A DNA stretch of 64,000 bases from Mercurialis annua (taxonomy: Eukaryota > Streptophyta > Magnoliopsida > Malpighiales > Euphorbiaceae). Made by a program: the position numbers and the translations under genes. The notes under the pieces are model-generated. The model was not told where the DNA came from and did not search any database. It saw only the letters and a program-made list of their open reading frames with translations. This document shows positions 1-11,787 of the stretch, one piece after another (position 1 is the stretch's first letter; every line of letters starts with the position of its first letter). Location: NCBI RefSeq assembly GCF_937616625.2, contig NC_065570.1, positions 23,026,046 to 23,090,045 on the forward strand. The letters run 5' to 3'.

Positions 1-1845
1 TAAGCCAAATGTTTACAAAGGTTACGAAACAAAACCAAATGTTTCACCTTTTTAGCGATTTAAGCCAAACGTTTACAAACGTTACAAAACAAATCCAAAC
101 GTTTCACCTTTTTAGCGATTTAAGCAAAACGTTTACAGACCTTACGAAACAAATCCAAGCGTTTCACCTTTTTAGTGATTTATGCCAAACATTTGGTTTT
201 GTTTCGTAATGTTTGTAAACATTTGTTTCATAACGATTACACATTTTAGCTATTCAAGTCAAACGTTTACATGCTCTATGAAACAAAACCAAATGTTTCA
301 CCTTTTTAGCGATTTTAGCCCAACGTTTACAAACATTACGAAACAAATCCACACTTTCCCCCATTTTAGCGATTTAAGCGAAACGTTTAAAACGTTACGA
401 AACAAATCCAAACGTTTAACCTTTTTAGCGATTTAAGCCAAACGTTTACAGACGTTACGAAGCAAAGCCAAGCCAAACGTTTACAAAAATTACAAAATAT
501 ATTCAAAAATTTCATCTTTTTAGCAATTTAAGCCAAACGTTTACAAACGTTACGAAACAAAACAAAACATTTCACCTTTTTAGCAATTTAAGCTAAACGT
601 TTACAAACGTTACGAAACAAATCCAAACGCTTCCCCAATTTTGCTATTTAAACAAATCGTTATAACGTTAGGAAAGAAATCCAAATGTTTCACCTTTTTA
701 GCGACTTAAGACAAACGTGTACAAAAGTTACGAAACAAATCCAAACGTTTCACCTTTTTAGCAATTTAATCGAAACGGATACAAACATTACGAAACAAAT
801 CCAAACGTTTGTTTCACCTTTTAGCAATTTAAGCCAAACGTTTACAAACGTTACGAAACAATTCCAAACTATTCACCTTTTAAGTAATTTAAGCCAAACG
901 TTTACAAACATTACGAAAGAAATCCAAGTGTTTCACCTTTTTAGCAATTTAAGCCAAGCTTTTATAAATGTTACGAAACAAATCCAAACGTTTCACATAT
1001 TTAGCGATTTAAGCCAAACTTTTACTAAAGTTACAAAACAAATCCAAACGTTTCACCTTTTTAGCGATTTAAGACAAACATTATGAAATAAATCCAAATG
1101 TCTCACCTTTTTAGCTATTTAAGCCAAATGTTGACAAGTGTTACGAAACAAATCCAAACGATTCACCTTTTTAGCGATTTAAGCCAAACGTTTACAAACG
1201 TTACGATACAAAACCAAATGTTTCAACTTTTTAGTGATTTAAGCCAAACGTTTACAAACGTTACGAAACAAATACAAACATTTCCCCATTTTAGTGATTT
1301 AAGACAAACGTTTAAAACGTTAAGAAACAAATCCAAATGTTTCACCTTTTTAGCGATTTAAGCCAAACGTTTACAAACGTTACAGAACAAAACCAAACGT
1401 TTCCAATTTTTGGCGATGTAAGCCAAACGTTTACAAATGTTACCAAACAAATCAAAACGTTTCCCCATTTTAGCGATATAAGCCAAACGTTTACAAACGT
1501 TACAAAACAAATCCAAACGTTTCCCCTTTTTAGCTATTTAAGCCAAATGTTTACAAACGTTACGAAACAAATCCAAACTTTTCCCATTTTAGCAAATTTA
1601 AGACAAACGTTTACAAAAATTACGGAACAAAACCAAACGTTTCACCTTTTTAGTGATTTAAGCCAAACGTTGGTCCATTTTTGTGATTTAAGCCAAACAA
1701 ATTCAAACGTTTCACCTTTTTAGTGATTTAAGCCAAAATATTTATTAACGTTACTAAACTACGTTACGAAACAAATTCAAATGTTTCCCCTTTTTAGCAA
1801 TTTAAGCCAAACGTTTACAAACATTACGAAACAAATCCAAACGTT
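1..1845 (+). repeat. 60-bp satellite array, forward orientation (type A)
   Basis: About 30 tandem monomers of a 60-bp unit, with landmarks CTTTTTAGCGATTTAAGCC, AAACGTTTACAAACGTTACG and AAACAAATCCAAACGTTTC. The unit is built around the 8-bp palindrome AAACGTTT. Monomers diverge by point changes and small indels, and a few use the shorter AAACGTTTAAAACGTT spacer (for example near 390 and 1310). Because 60 is a multiple of three, the array gives chance open frames with a 20-residue period. I do not regard these as genes. No transposon features were seen. Confidence 0.95.
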
Positions 1846-3650
1846 TGTAAACATTAAGCTTAAATTGCTAAAAAGGTGAAACGCTTTGGTTTGTTCCTCA
1901 ACGTTTGTAAACGTTTGGCTTAAATCGCTAAAAATGTGAATCGTTTGGATTTGTTTCCTAGCGTTTTAAACGTAAGTACTCGATTAAACAGGATATTTGC
2001 TAAAACAATATCTCTTCTTTTATAGAAGTATTAATTTAAACACTACTAAGAATTTAACAGATAATAACATATTAGAAACATTTGAGTCTTTCGTAACGTT
2101 TGTAAACGTTTGTCTTAAATTGCTAAAAAGGTGAAATATTTGGATTTGTTTTGTAACGTTTGTAAACATTTGGCTTAAATCGCTAAAAAGGTGAAAGGTT
2201 TGAATTTGTTTCGTAACGTTTGTAACGTTTGGCTTACATCGCCAAAAAGGTGAAACGTTTAGATTTGTTTTGTAACGTTTGTAAACGTTTGGCTTAAATC
2301 GCTAAAAAGGTGAATCGTTTGTATTTGTTTCGTAACGTTCGTAAACGTTTCGCTTAAATCGCTAAAAAGTGACACGTTTGGATTTGTATTGTAAAGTTTG
2401 TAAACGTTTGGCTTAAATCACTAAAAAAAGTGAAACGTTTGATTTGTTTCGTAACATTTGTAAACGTTTGGCTTAATCGCTAAAAAGGTGAAATGTTTGT
2501 ATTTGTTTCGCAACGTTTCTAAATGTTTAGCTTAAATCGCTAAAAACGTGAAACGTTTGGATTTGTTTCGTAATGTTTGTAAAAGTTTGGCTTAAATCGC
2601 TAAAAAGGTGAAACGTTTGAATTTGTTCCGTAACGTTTTAAACGTTTGGATTTGTTTCGTAACGTTTATAAACGTTTGGCTTAAATCGCTAAAAAGGTAA
2701 AACGTTTGGCTTAAATTGCTAAAAAGGAGAAACATTTGGATTTATTTCGTAATATTTGTAAACGTTTGGCTTAAATTGCTAAATGGAGAAACATTTGGTT
2801 TTGTTTCGTAACGTTTGTAAATGTTTTGCTTAAATCGCTAAAAAGGTGAAACTTTTGGTTTTGTTTCATAACCTTTGTAAACGTTTGGCTTAAATCGCTA
2901 AAATGGTGAAACTTTTGGATTTGTTTCGTAACGTTTGTAAACGTTCGGCTTAAATCTCTAAAAAGGTGAAACATTTGGTTTTGTTTCGTAACGTTTGTAA
3001 TAGTTCTGCTTAAATTACTAAAAAGGTGAAACGTCTGGTTTTGTTTCGTAACGTTTAAAACGTTTGGCTTAAGTCGCTAAAAATGGGAAACGTTTGGTTT
3101 TATTTCGTAACGTTTATAAACGTTAGGCTTTGTTTCGTAGCATTTGTAAACGTTTAGCTTAAATTTCTAAAAAGGTAAAACGTTAGGATTTGTTTCGTAA
3201 CGTTTGTAAACATTTGGCTTAAATCGCTAAAAAGGTGAAACATTTGGATTTGTTTCGTAATGTTTGTAAACGTTTGACTTAAATTGGTAAAAAGGTGTAA
3301 CGCTTGGATTTATTTCGTAACGTTTGTAAACATTACGAAACAAATCCAAACGTTTCACCTTTTTAGTAATCTAATCCAAACGTTTGGATTTGTTTCGTAA
3401 TGTTTGCAAACGTTTGGATTTGTTTCGAAATGTTTGGATTTGTTTCGTAACATTTTAAACGTTTGGTTTTGTTCGTAATGTTTATAAATGTTTGGCATAA
3501 ATTGCTAAAAAGGTGAAACGTTTGGATTTGTTTCTTAACGTTTGTAAACGTTTGGCTTAAATCGCCAAAAAAATCCAAACGTTTGGTTTTGTTCCTTAAC
3601 GTCTGTAAACTTTTGACTTAAATCGCTAAAAAGGTGAAACGTGTGGATTT
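1846..3650 (-). repeat. 60-bp satellite array, inverted orientation
   Basis: This is the same monomer as the preceding array, read on the opposite strand (TTTGGCTTAAATCGCTAAA, AAGGTGAAACGTTTGG). Orientation flips at about 1838-1850, where AACAAATCCAAACGTTTG runs into TAAACATTAAGCTTAAATTG. A short patch of about 3320-3378 is flipped back to forward. The array is interrupted by about 110 bp of unrelated sequence at 1973-2085 and ends abruptly at the CACTA terminus at 3651. Confidence 0.93.
1973..2085. other. Non-satellite insert inside the inverted array
   Basis: An AT-rich stretch of about 110 bp with no resemblance to the monomer. Satellite sequence resumes at TTTCGTAACG near 2090. I found no clear terminal inverted repeats, target duplication or open frame. 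It could be filler DNA from break repair or a decayed small transposon. Confidence 0.55.
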
Positions 3651-4150
3651 CACTACAAAAAAACTGGGCTTTAGTGACGGAAAAATCTGTCACTAATCCG
3701 TCACAAACAGCAGTTTTTAACGAATTTGTGATGAATTTTTGTCCGTCATTGTTTTTGCCGTCACTAAATTTTTGTGACGGAAAATACAATCCGTCACAAT
3801 GTTGTGACGGATTTGTGACAGATATTTACGTCACAAACACCAATTCTCAAAATTGAAAAATCCGTCACAAATTATTGACGACACCGTCTGTCAGAAATCC
3901 GTCACAAATAGTGACGGATTGGTGACAGAATTAAATTTGTGACAGATGAATCCTTCATTAATTTTATGACGGATTTTGTGACGGTTTTGAATTTGTGACG
4001 GAATTCGTTACTTATCCGTCACTAATTTGTGAAGGATAACATAAATATCCTTCACTAATCCTTCACAAATTGGTGATGGACTAGTGAAGGATATTTATAT
4101 TATCCGTCACTAATCTGTCACTATTTAATGACTGATTCACGACGGAAATA
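3651..4150. repeat. CACTA terminal and subterminal repeats
   Basis: Directly after the CACTAC end there are many direct and inverted copies of a motif around GTGACGGA / TCCGTCAC and variants such as GTGAAGGATA. In En/Spm-type elements such arrays bind the element-encoded TNPA-like protein. Assigning that role here is inference from position and pattern. The repeats stop near 4150 and are followed by AT-rich sequence up to the Ptta-type gene. Confidence 0.85.
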
Positions 4151-4385
4151 TGGTCATGACAGGTTAGATGTAATTTACTCATACTTGATTAACTTAAATT
4201 ATAATTGAAATAAATATAAAAAGAAAAATTTAATAAACAGTAGCTGCCAATTAAATTAGAAAGTATATTCGTCATACATACTACTAATGTTATAACATAA
4301 ATAACAGTATATGTCTATGTTTAAATGTTGCATAGATAACAAAAACAACTACTACGATATAGCTCTTAGTGATATGCTACAACCG

Positions 4386-5641
4386 TCAAAACTTAGTTGA
4401 TGGACCTAAATTTGGTGGTGTATCCCGCTGTAAGGTCTCATAGAGTCGTAAACAATCTTCTTGCATTTTCCGAAGGGACGCTTGTCGTTGGTTCAAGGAT
4501 TCCTGTTGTTGGTTCAAGGAGTCCTGTTGTTGGGTCAGAGATTGCATCTTTTCTGCCATTGTTTTTTCTTTCTCAGACAAGGACTCCATCATCTTTTTCA
4601 CCTCATCATTAGTCGAAGAACCTGATTGAGAAGTAGTTGTAGATGGCAAATGTTGAGGATAAAAGATCGACGCTTGAGAGCCCAGTCCGTATACACGCCT
4701 CTTCTTCTCACCACCAACAACATCATAATAAATCTGGTCAATGTCAATCTCTGGAATAGTTCCATCTTCTAATGGCTGAGTAGGAAGAGATACAGCTGCT
4801 TCCATTTTCTCCTATATATAAATTGAACCAATAAATAAAATACATGGTAGGAACCCTTTTAATAAATAAATCATATCCAGGAAACTTACCCAAATATCAC
4901 GTGATTTGTTATCAACAAATGATCCGTCTTTCCTCATATTTAACTTTATGAAGACATTCCATGTATTCACAAGAATATTTTCCCTTTCCTAAAAATCATA
5001 ATGAAATGCATATCAAAATGACAACTTTACAAAATGAAAATCACACAGAATAACATTCTAACTCACACCTTCATGGAGTAAACCAATAGACCACCAACAC
5101 AAGCAATCAATTTGACTTAATTCTCAATACAAATCAATCAAAAAGAAAGTATAAACTAATAGCAATAGAACAATATAATCTAATTAGTAGGAAGAAAATT
5201 TGCATGCCACAAGAAATTATGGACTATATGAAATTATTCCAAGCAAAACTCATTTTATGTTATAACACAAACATCATATATACAAGAAAACAAAAGGAAA
5301 AATAACCTTTTCCACTATAAGCAAAATTTAATCAGACACAAAACTAAAAAATCCTGTAAAATTTTCAATCAAGTAACAAGTAACTATATTTGTATAAGTA
5401 TTAAAAGTATGAATAGGTACCATTGATGTCGTATGCTCTATAGTAGATTTAGAGCCTCCTATATGCTTAGCAACACCGGTACCGGGTCCATCTGGTTATG
5501 AATTTCTATTCTTTGAAGCTTGCTCCGATTTTTTTTTCCAGTCATCCGATTCCCATTTTTTAAGCCAGCTATCCCAAACATCTTGTTTAACACCTTGGGG
5601 TATTTTTTCCTCCTTTTTCCATGATTTCCTCCACCTAGAAT
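4386..5641 (-). pseudogene. Plant transposase (Ptta/En/Spm, Transposase_24-like), decayed
   Basis: I reconstruct three exons on the minus strand. The exon at about 5641-5421 encodes a stretch containing DVWDSWLKKWES, SKNRNS, then an in-frame TAA, then PDGPGTGVAKHIGGSKS. It ends at ATG|GTACCT. The exon at 4988-4890 (99 nt, AG|GAAAGG to TGG|GTAAGT) contains NTWNVFIKLN, RKDGSFVDNKSRDIW. The exon at 4811-4386 contains IDQIYYDVVGGEKKRRVYG and a glutamine-rich coiled coil with 7-residue repeats (QQQDSLN, QQQESLN, QRQASLR), and ends at TGA 4386-4388. Exons 2 and 3 stay in frame across the proposed splice sites. The W..W, NR, H.GGS and KDGSFVD signatures match the plant Transposase_24 family. The in-frame stop where the family has a sense codon, and the missing 5' part of the gene, mark it as a pseudogene. 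The start of the upstream exon is uncertain (a possible acceptor lies at 5642-5643). Confidence 0.82.
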
Positions 5642-5663
5642 CTGCAAACCCATCCCTTTCAAT

Positions 5664-6600
5664 TTGAATTTTCTAATTTCGCCAAGCCATATATAGTTTC
5701 ATCATTTCAAAATTTTGAGTTCCATAACTCTCTAACTAATGAAATCAATGAACACAAGCATAAGAACCAAACATGAGCATGGCAGGAAACGAAATCATGC
5801 ATTGAACTTGAAACCATGAACTTCACTCAACAGTAATGGTATAACATTCAATTAAAATAATAATATAAAGCCTAGCTTGTTATCAACCAAAGCATGAGGA
5901 CAATCAAAGAGAATAGGGTCACAGAAATCAAATCCAGAAAATGGCCGAGTCCGACGATGGCATAAAAGAAAAACAATGGAACAAATCACAGCTCTTAACA
6001 AATAAGTCTACTCCCATAAACGCATGGAATTTCAGAAAAAAATAAGGCAAGGATAGCAATACGAACAGTAGAAGATGGTAGAGACATGAAGTCCATAATT
6101 AGTATAAACAAATCAAAACGGTAAGCCGTACGGCGATTCAAACGAGGTCGATTACGTACCGTTTTGCGAAAACGAGATAGGGAAACGTAGGTACGTGAGT
6201 CTATAATCTCTAGGATCAAACGATTCTGATTTCGATCAACAAACGAGCAAGAACGAATCATTTAACTGAATGACGTTTAAAAGCTTAAAAACTAAAATTT
6301 ACGAATCAAGGAACTTACCGACGCAGCGACTTTGAAGGATGATAACAGTTACGTTTCTCAGAGAATGAAGTGAACAAACACGGCTAGGATTTCTTTGTAG
6401 AATAGAGAATGAATTAGGGTTGAAAATTGATTTAAATACAGGTTCGAAAGAATATGCATATGATAAACAAGAAAATGCGTTGATGTTCAAAAGCATATGC
6501 ATTATGTTACCTACCAATAGCAATGATTATCAGAAATAAGCAACTGATTAATGAACATAAAAAACAAACAAAATAATCCATAGAATGTTAAAAAAACAGA
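5664..6600. other. CACTA interior between the two genes, no gene recognised
   Basis: The sequence between the Ptta-type gene and the TNP2 remnant contains only short open frames on the minus strand (5995-6261, 6299-6523), with no domain I recognise. By position it should hold the promoter and upstream exons of the Ptta-type gene, but I could not assign them. Confidence 0.5.
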
Positions 6601-6602
6601 AT

Positions 6603-7000
6603 TTATTCATCACTGTCATCACAATCATCCTCGTCATTATGATCATCATCGTCGTCGTCGTTCAAGTCTTTTTCTGAGTTGCCATCATTCTCCACATCAT
6701 CTATTTCAGTTACAAAATCATTTGGATCAACCAATGTTTCATTGACATCAACTTGGCTGTCCACTTCATGTTGTTCAATCGAATCCTCTTGGTATGCTAA
6801 TACCGTTGGTGACACTGGCAGGTCGCTTTTATCTGGTACCTCTACGACAAACCTTGGTTTAATTTTACAAACAGCTAACCAATCATTTCTTTTTGAAGTA
6901 GGATATCGTAGATAATGCACTTGCTCTGCTTGGACAGCCATAATAAATGGCTCATATTTTTTGAAAATCCTACGACAATTAACATCAACAAGTTTAAGCT
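6603..7000 (-). pseudogene. C-terminal remnant of CACTA TNP2 transposase (DUF4216 region)
   Basis: The minus-strand reading frame contains YEPFIMAVQAEQVHYLRYP, then DWLAVCKIKPR, matching the conserved core of the DUF4216 domain at the C-terminus of plant CACTA TNP2-type transposases. It ends in a strongly acidic tail (runs of D and E) and a stop near 6603. Everything upstream, including the catalytic region, is absent: at about 7000 the frame runs into satellite DNA, so the apparent methionine start near 7043 is satellite-derived. The fragment encodes only about 130 residues of a family whose members are usually several hundred to more than 1000 residues long. It is a broken gene. Confidence 0.85.
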
Positions 7001-7280
7001 GCGATTTAAGACAAACGTTTAAAATGTTATGAAACAAATGCAAATGTATAAAACGTTATGAAGCAAATCCTAACATTTCACCTTTTTAACTATTTAAGCC
7101 AAACGTTTAAAACGTTACGAAACAAATCAGAACGTTTAAAACGTTTCGAAACAAATTAGAATGTTTAAAACGTTACGAAACAAATCAAAACATTTAAAAA
7201 GTTACAAAACGAATCCTAATGTTTAAAATGTTATGAAACAAATCCAAAAGGTTTCACCTTTATTTCGTAACGTTTTAAAC
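7001..7280 (+). repeat. Satellite patch, 59/29-bp form (type B)
   Basis: A few monomers with the shorter spacer (AAACGTTTAAAACGTTACG), including half-units that lack the CACCTTTTTAGCGATTTAAGC part. It joins the CACTA element at about 7000 and LARD1 at 7281. Confidence 0.9.
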
Positions 7281-7590
7281 GTGGAAAACTAATGAAGACA
7301 TGCATGAGTTTTCCATGCATGGCATAATATATGCATTTATTTTCCTTTTTATTTTTTTGAATAAACAATAAGCATGGGCCAAAATTTAATTATACAAACC
7401 GAACACGAATCGAACCACAACCGAATCAACGAACGAATCACATAAAATTATATAGCAATATTTAATAAAAATTTAAATAAAAATATTTAATAATAATAAT
7501 AAATTAGCTAAAACTTGATGGAATGCAAAAACTAAAAGAAAAATTTAAAAATAAAATAAAAATAATAAAAGAAAAATACGGGATATTACA
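7281..7590 (-). repeat. LARD1 3' LTR, truncated
   Basis: 310 bp matching 14012-14293. It ends TACGGGATATTACA and is followed at once by the polypurine tract. The remaining 2.2 kb of the LTR is missing, and the break lies in satellite DNA at AACGTGG, which could be a microhomology join. Confidence 0.85.
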
Positions 7591-7600
7591 TTCTCCCTTA
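7591..7600 (-). promoter_or_regulatory. LARD1 polypurine tract
   Basis: Read on the minus strand, TAAGGGAGAA abuts the LTR start TGTAATATCCCG. Just upstream lies the dyad AAATTCGGGGACGAATTT. Confidence 0.75.
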
Positions 7601-10600
7601 AAAATTCGTCCCCGAATTTACCACAAAACCAAAACTAAAATAAATCAGAAACAGTGCGCACCAAAAACCACCCCTAACACATAAATAAAGAATTAATGAA
7701 TTCCAAGTAGAACGGAAAAAGACAATTACTCATAACAATTTTCGATTCTCAAATCAGTTTACGACCAGGTGATATCCCAATCTAAACAAAATAAAAACCG
7801 CATAACTCAACTTAAGCAAAAACAAAACTGCAATCTCAAAAGATTTAACAAACTTTTCCCAAAAGAAAAATTTATTACAATGAAAACTGAGGAGAGTCAA
7901 AACTAAACGAAAAATTGATTTGAATTTAAAACTAGTAGAAACATGACTTCAAATTTAAAACCGAGTCGTAAATTCAAATGATCACCACACACATACGAAA
8001 AAAAGATTTTAGTTCAACAAGTTGGTACCTCAAACGACTTCTTAAGCACCACGTGTGAACGAATTAGAAATTTATTTCCAACCAGGAAAAAAAATCAACA
8101 TGCTAAACGGGGATAATTTAAAATAACAGGCTCAAGTTCCAAGACTACTAAAGTAACACTACAAGTATAGGGACAAACCCAAAATTCAAATGTAGTCATA
8201 CTAAGCAAAACCCCAATGCTACAAACTGAAACATACAAACACTCTCATTTGACATAATCTTATAACCCTTAACGCATATACCCTATATCTCTTATAGTGA
8301 TTCCCACACCAAATACCTCATATGAGAAAACTTAACAGCAATCTAAATGTCATTTTGATTAAATATGCTCTAACAACTAACGGTTGAAAACTAAACACCA
8401 TTTGAAACGTTACGGTTCATCCGATCTAAAGATACATAATTCAAACTTCCGATAACAAAATTTTTCATCCTCTAATTTTTTTATCACTAACACCTCGAAT
8501 CTTACTGAAAATCATTTAGATCAAATCGCAATCAATCGGTTTATTGGTTCTGCTCAAAAAAAAAATTTATAGAAAAAAATGCTTTTCGCAACCATAAAAT
8601 ATATAATAATATCATTTAATTTGAAATTACTAACATCTTCCGTTTAATTTCATTTTTAACCAAAATAATTAACTCGTTGAAAAATTTTCTAGTTTCGTAA
8701 ACGCATCAACAAAATAAAGACTCTTACTTTGAAATCATAACCGAACCTTACTGTCAACATAAATTTACGATTTTATTAAATCGTTCATTTAGAAAAATCT
8801 TAAAATCCGCCTTTAAATCAATACTGACAAAATTTAATCACTTTCCCAAAAAGATAAAAATTTTTTGCAAATAAGAATCTATTCGTTTAAGAAATAATTT
8901 CCATACTGGTAGCAATTTTTTATTTTTATTTTTACAGAAATTGAATCTGTAAAAACCAAATTTCTTCTTAATCTTTTTTTTTTGTAAAAACACACCCAGA
9001 GCATAACCAACGTTCTTAAGTCAAAAATCCTCAAATAACATACTCTAAGCTGACTCAAGTATTTAATCCGAACTCAATATTTCTCTACTCTTACCACAAC
9101 TAAACTTTGAGTTCAAAACTGTTTGAAATTTAACAACTTTTTAAACACCATTTTAACAATATAACTCGCGAGTTTAAAACAAAACATTTTTATTGAAAAG
9201 TCTCACTGATAAAATTTATTTTACATAATTGTGCGTCAGGGTGATGACAGCTCTCATCCCAAAAGAGTTGCATTCAACCCTAATTTTTTAATGTCGTGAT
9301 GAATGTACTAAATGCATGTATCAATTATTTATTTCTCTTTTAATTAGTGCTCATACTCAATGCTCAACGCAGTTTCCTATTTGCAGCATTTCATCTGCAT
9401 GCTCATGACATGTCTGGGCACAATTACGTGATAAAAACACTTCAATTACTTCAACAAGTTAACGTTTGAAATCAAATTTTTTTTTCAAAATATTTTATAG
9501 ACATTACACTCTGTGAGACGTACACTTGCCCATCTTGATATATTTGCCCATCTCTATTATCCTTGTCCACCAATTTAAATCGTCATTAACGAAATAATCC
9601 AAGTCAACAATGAAACTAAAATTTTACCCAAAAACGAGTTTCACCTCAATCAAATTAAAAAATTTCAAAAGATAACAAAGCAACACGACCGCCTTCACAG
9701 CTCCACCATCAGTTTCGGTATTTCACCGATCTGCCTAATGAAAACACCAGTGTATTACAACAATGATCAACCTCGAACACAGTTTTCATATTCTTTTTCA
9801 GAATGCCAAAAGCCGAAAATTTTTGATACTCCAATTTCCACAACGAACTCGATCTAGAAACGCCTAACACTTGAAGCTTAACGCACAAGGAAAAACACCT
9901 ACCAGTAGAATTATTCCATCGGTGTTGAGTAATATAACTCAAATCACCTTCCTCTAACAAGGACCTATTTGTAACTCGAATTTACTAACTGCTCCTAAGA
10001 ATCTCTCCTCAAATTCCATGATACCAAAATTAATTATCTCGATTCCAGAGTTTAAACTTTCGATCCGGATAAACCAATTATATCATCTAAACTAATCGCA
10101 GGGTTAAAAACAAAGGTTTGAATCGCACATCGACACCAACGCCAAGTTAAGCCAAGAAAAACTAGCGAGAAATACCCTCACGTGATTATCCACACAATGA
10201 GGTCAACGAGGAAAATAACTGATATGGCATAATTTAATCAATCATGAGAGACATAATTAAACAATACAATAATATAGGTCATGAATTGTTCACACAGCCG
10301 AAAACCACCCAAGTATATTGCAATAGAATAAAACAATGCCAACAAATTGAACATGTAACATCTTATTTGATAAACTTATTCCTACCGACGAGGCAATAAC
10401 TCAAACAGTCCAACAATGATTAAAACATTAAAACATGTAATAACCTGTTCAAAATGTCAAATCAGAATAACCCCAAATTGTGATTCTGATCAAAAGCACA
10501 CATCAAAACTCATTTCGAAAGATAAAATTTACAAAATAGATTTCAAGTTCATGTCGAGACCCACAGTTTTAAAATTCATTTTCTAGAAAACCTCTTTACC

Positions 10601-11787
10601 AAACAATAGTTAAAAATTTATTCCCAAACGCCTCAATTTAAAACCATCGAGTTAGCCGAGTGATTACAACTTCCAAGCTCAACTCAAAATTTGGGTGACC
10701 CAAGTCAAACCCACAATAACCATTTATAAAACGTATATAACACATTTTCAAACCCGAAAAAACATATTTCAAAATAAATCTGGATATTTTCAAAATAGGC
10801 GGCTCGACGTTACCCAATAGCAATCATTAGACTCATCACCCAAATGAGAAAACAATTTTTCTTTAATAACCTTTTCAGAAACACAAGCTTCAGACAAAAC
10901 TAGCAAATCGAGCACAAGACCAACAACGTCAAAATGTTGACCAGCCAAAATATGGTAAATATTCAAATATAATATTAAAATGTTCAAACGGTATCCCCTT
11001 TCAAAATAATTTTAATTCAAATCAAACATGTTGAAAACACCAAGCTAGACGTAAAATTTTAATTTTTAAAATATGAGAAATTTATTTTATTACAAAAGAA
11101 TAACCCTTTTTCAATCCTTAGTCAAATATAAAATTTGGAAATATAAGAATTTCATTTTACTTGCGAGATAATGAAAATAATATTTTAGGGTGTCGTGTCC
11201 AGACTATCCATTTGACTTTTTCGTGAAAACACCAGTTAGGCAAAAATAATTTTCTTAAGTAATTTAAAACAAATACGTGGCCATCAACGTAATCCACAAA
11301 ACGTGATAAAAAAATTCAGTCAAAAACTATTTATACCCGAAACAATGTCAAAACCTGATAAAATATCATTTTTAAAATCAAGACTCTCGGCCAACGCAAG
11401 AAGTACTCACAAAATAATTCAACATCCGCAATTTTATTGAAGGCATAAAAGCCAGAATACTATCACCCCGTAAAACGAATCATCAACATGATAAGAAAAA
11501 TAACATTATGCCTAAGCGTGAAATTTAATCAAATTACCGAAATGAGATTTCCCGATAAATTAAAAGCAATTAAATCACCCAAGTGAAATAAAATCAATTT
11601 AATAAAATAAAAGCATTAAATCAAAGCATAAATACTGACTGACTCGACGCAATCCTATCGGTGTAGGCAGAAAGTTTAAAAATCAAAAGATGACGTTTCA
11701 AAGACAAGACATGAACCTAATTCCGCAGTAGTACCTATGACTTACTAACAAACTTAACAAAGTAAGCACATAACATGCAAATGGATC
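7601..11787 (-). other. LARD1 internal region, no coding sequence found
   Basis: About 4.2 kb of AT-rich sequence with only short unrelated open frames and no recognisable gag, protease, reverse transcriptase, RNase H or integrase. Blocks shared with the other LARDs include about 9215-9430 (the most conserved island) and 10650-10715. It is probably the untranslated body of a retrotransposon that relies on proteins made by another element. Confidence 0.7.

Larger units (their letters stand above)
3651..7000 (-). mobile_element. Truncated CACTA (En/Spm-type) DNA transposon
   Basis: The left end reads CACTACAAAAAAACTGGGC, the classic CACTA terminus. It is followed by about 500 bp of subterminal repeats and two transposase-type genes on the minus strand: a Ptta/En/Spm-type gene (4386-5641) and the C-terminus of a TNP2-type protein (6603-7000). 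By gene order the 3' terminus of the element is at 3651. The other terminus and most of TNP2 are missing, because at about 7000 the sequence switches directly to satellite DNA. The satellite is inverted on the left flank and forward on the right, so this is not a clean insertion. It cannot be autonomous. Confidence 0.9.

Noticed and set aside
9..1723. Forward open frames of 66-133 residues in the satellite as genes
   Set aside because: They are translations of the 60-bp monomer with a 20-residue period, have no start context or domain, and equivalent frames exist on the other strand.
1..3650. CRISPR array
   Set aside because: The repeats are contiguous monomers without unique spacers, in plant DNA.
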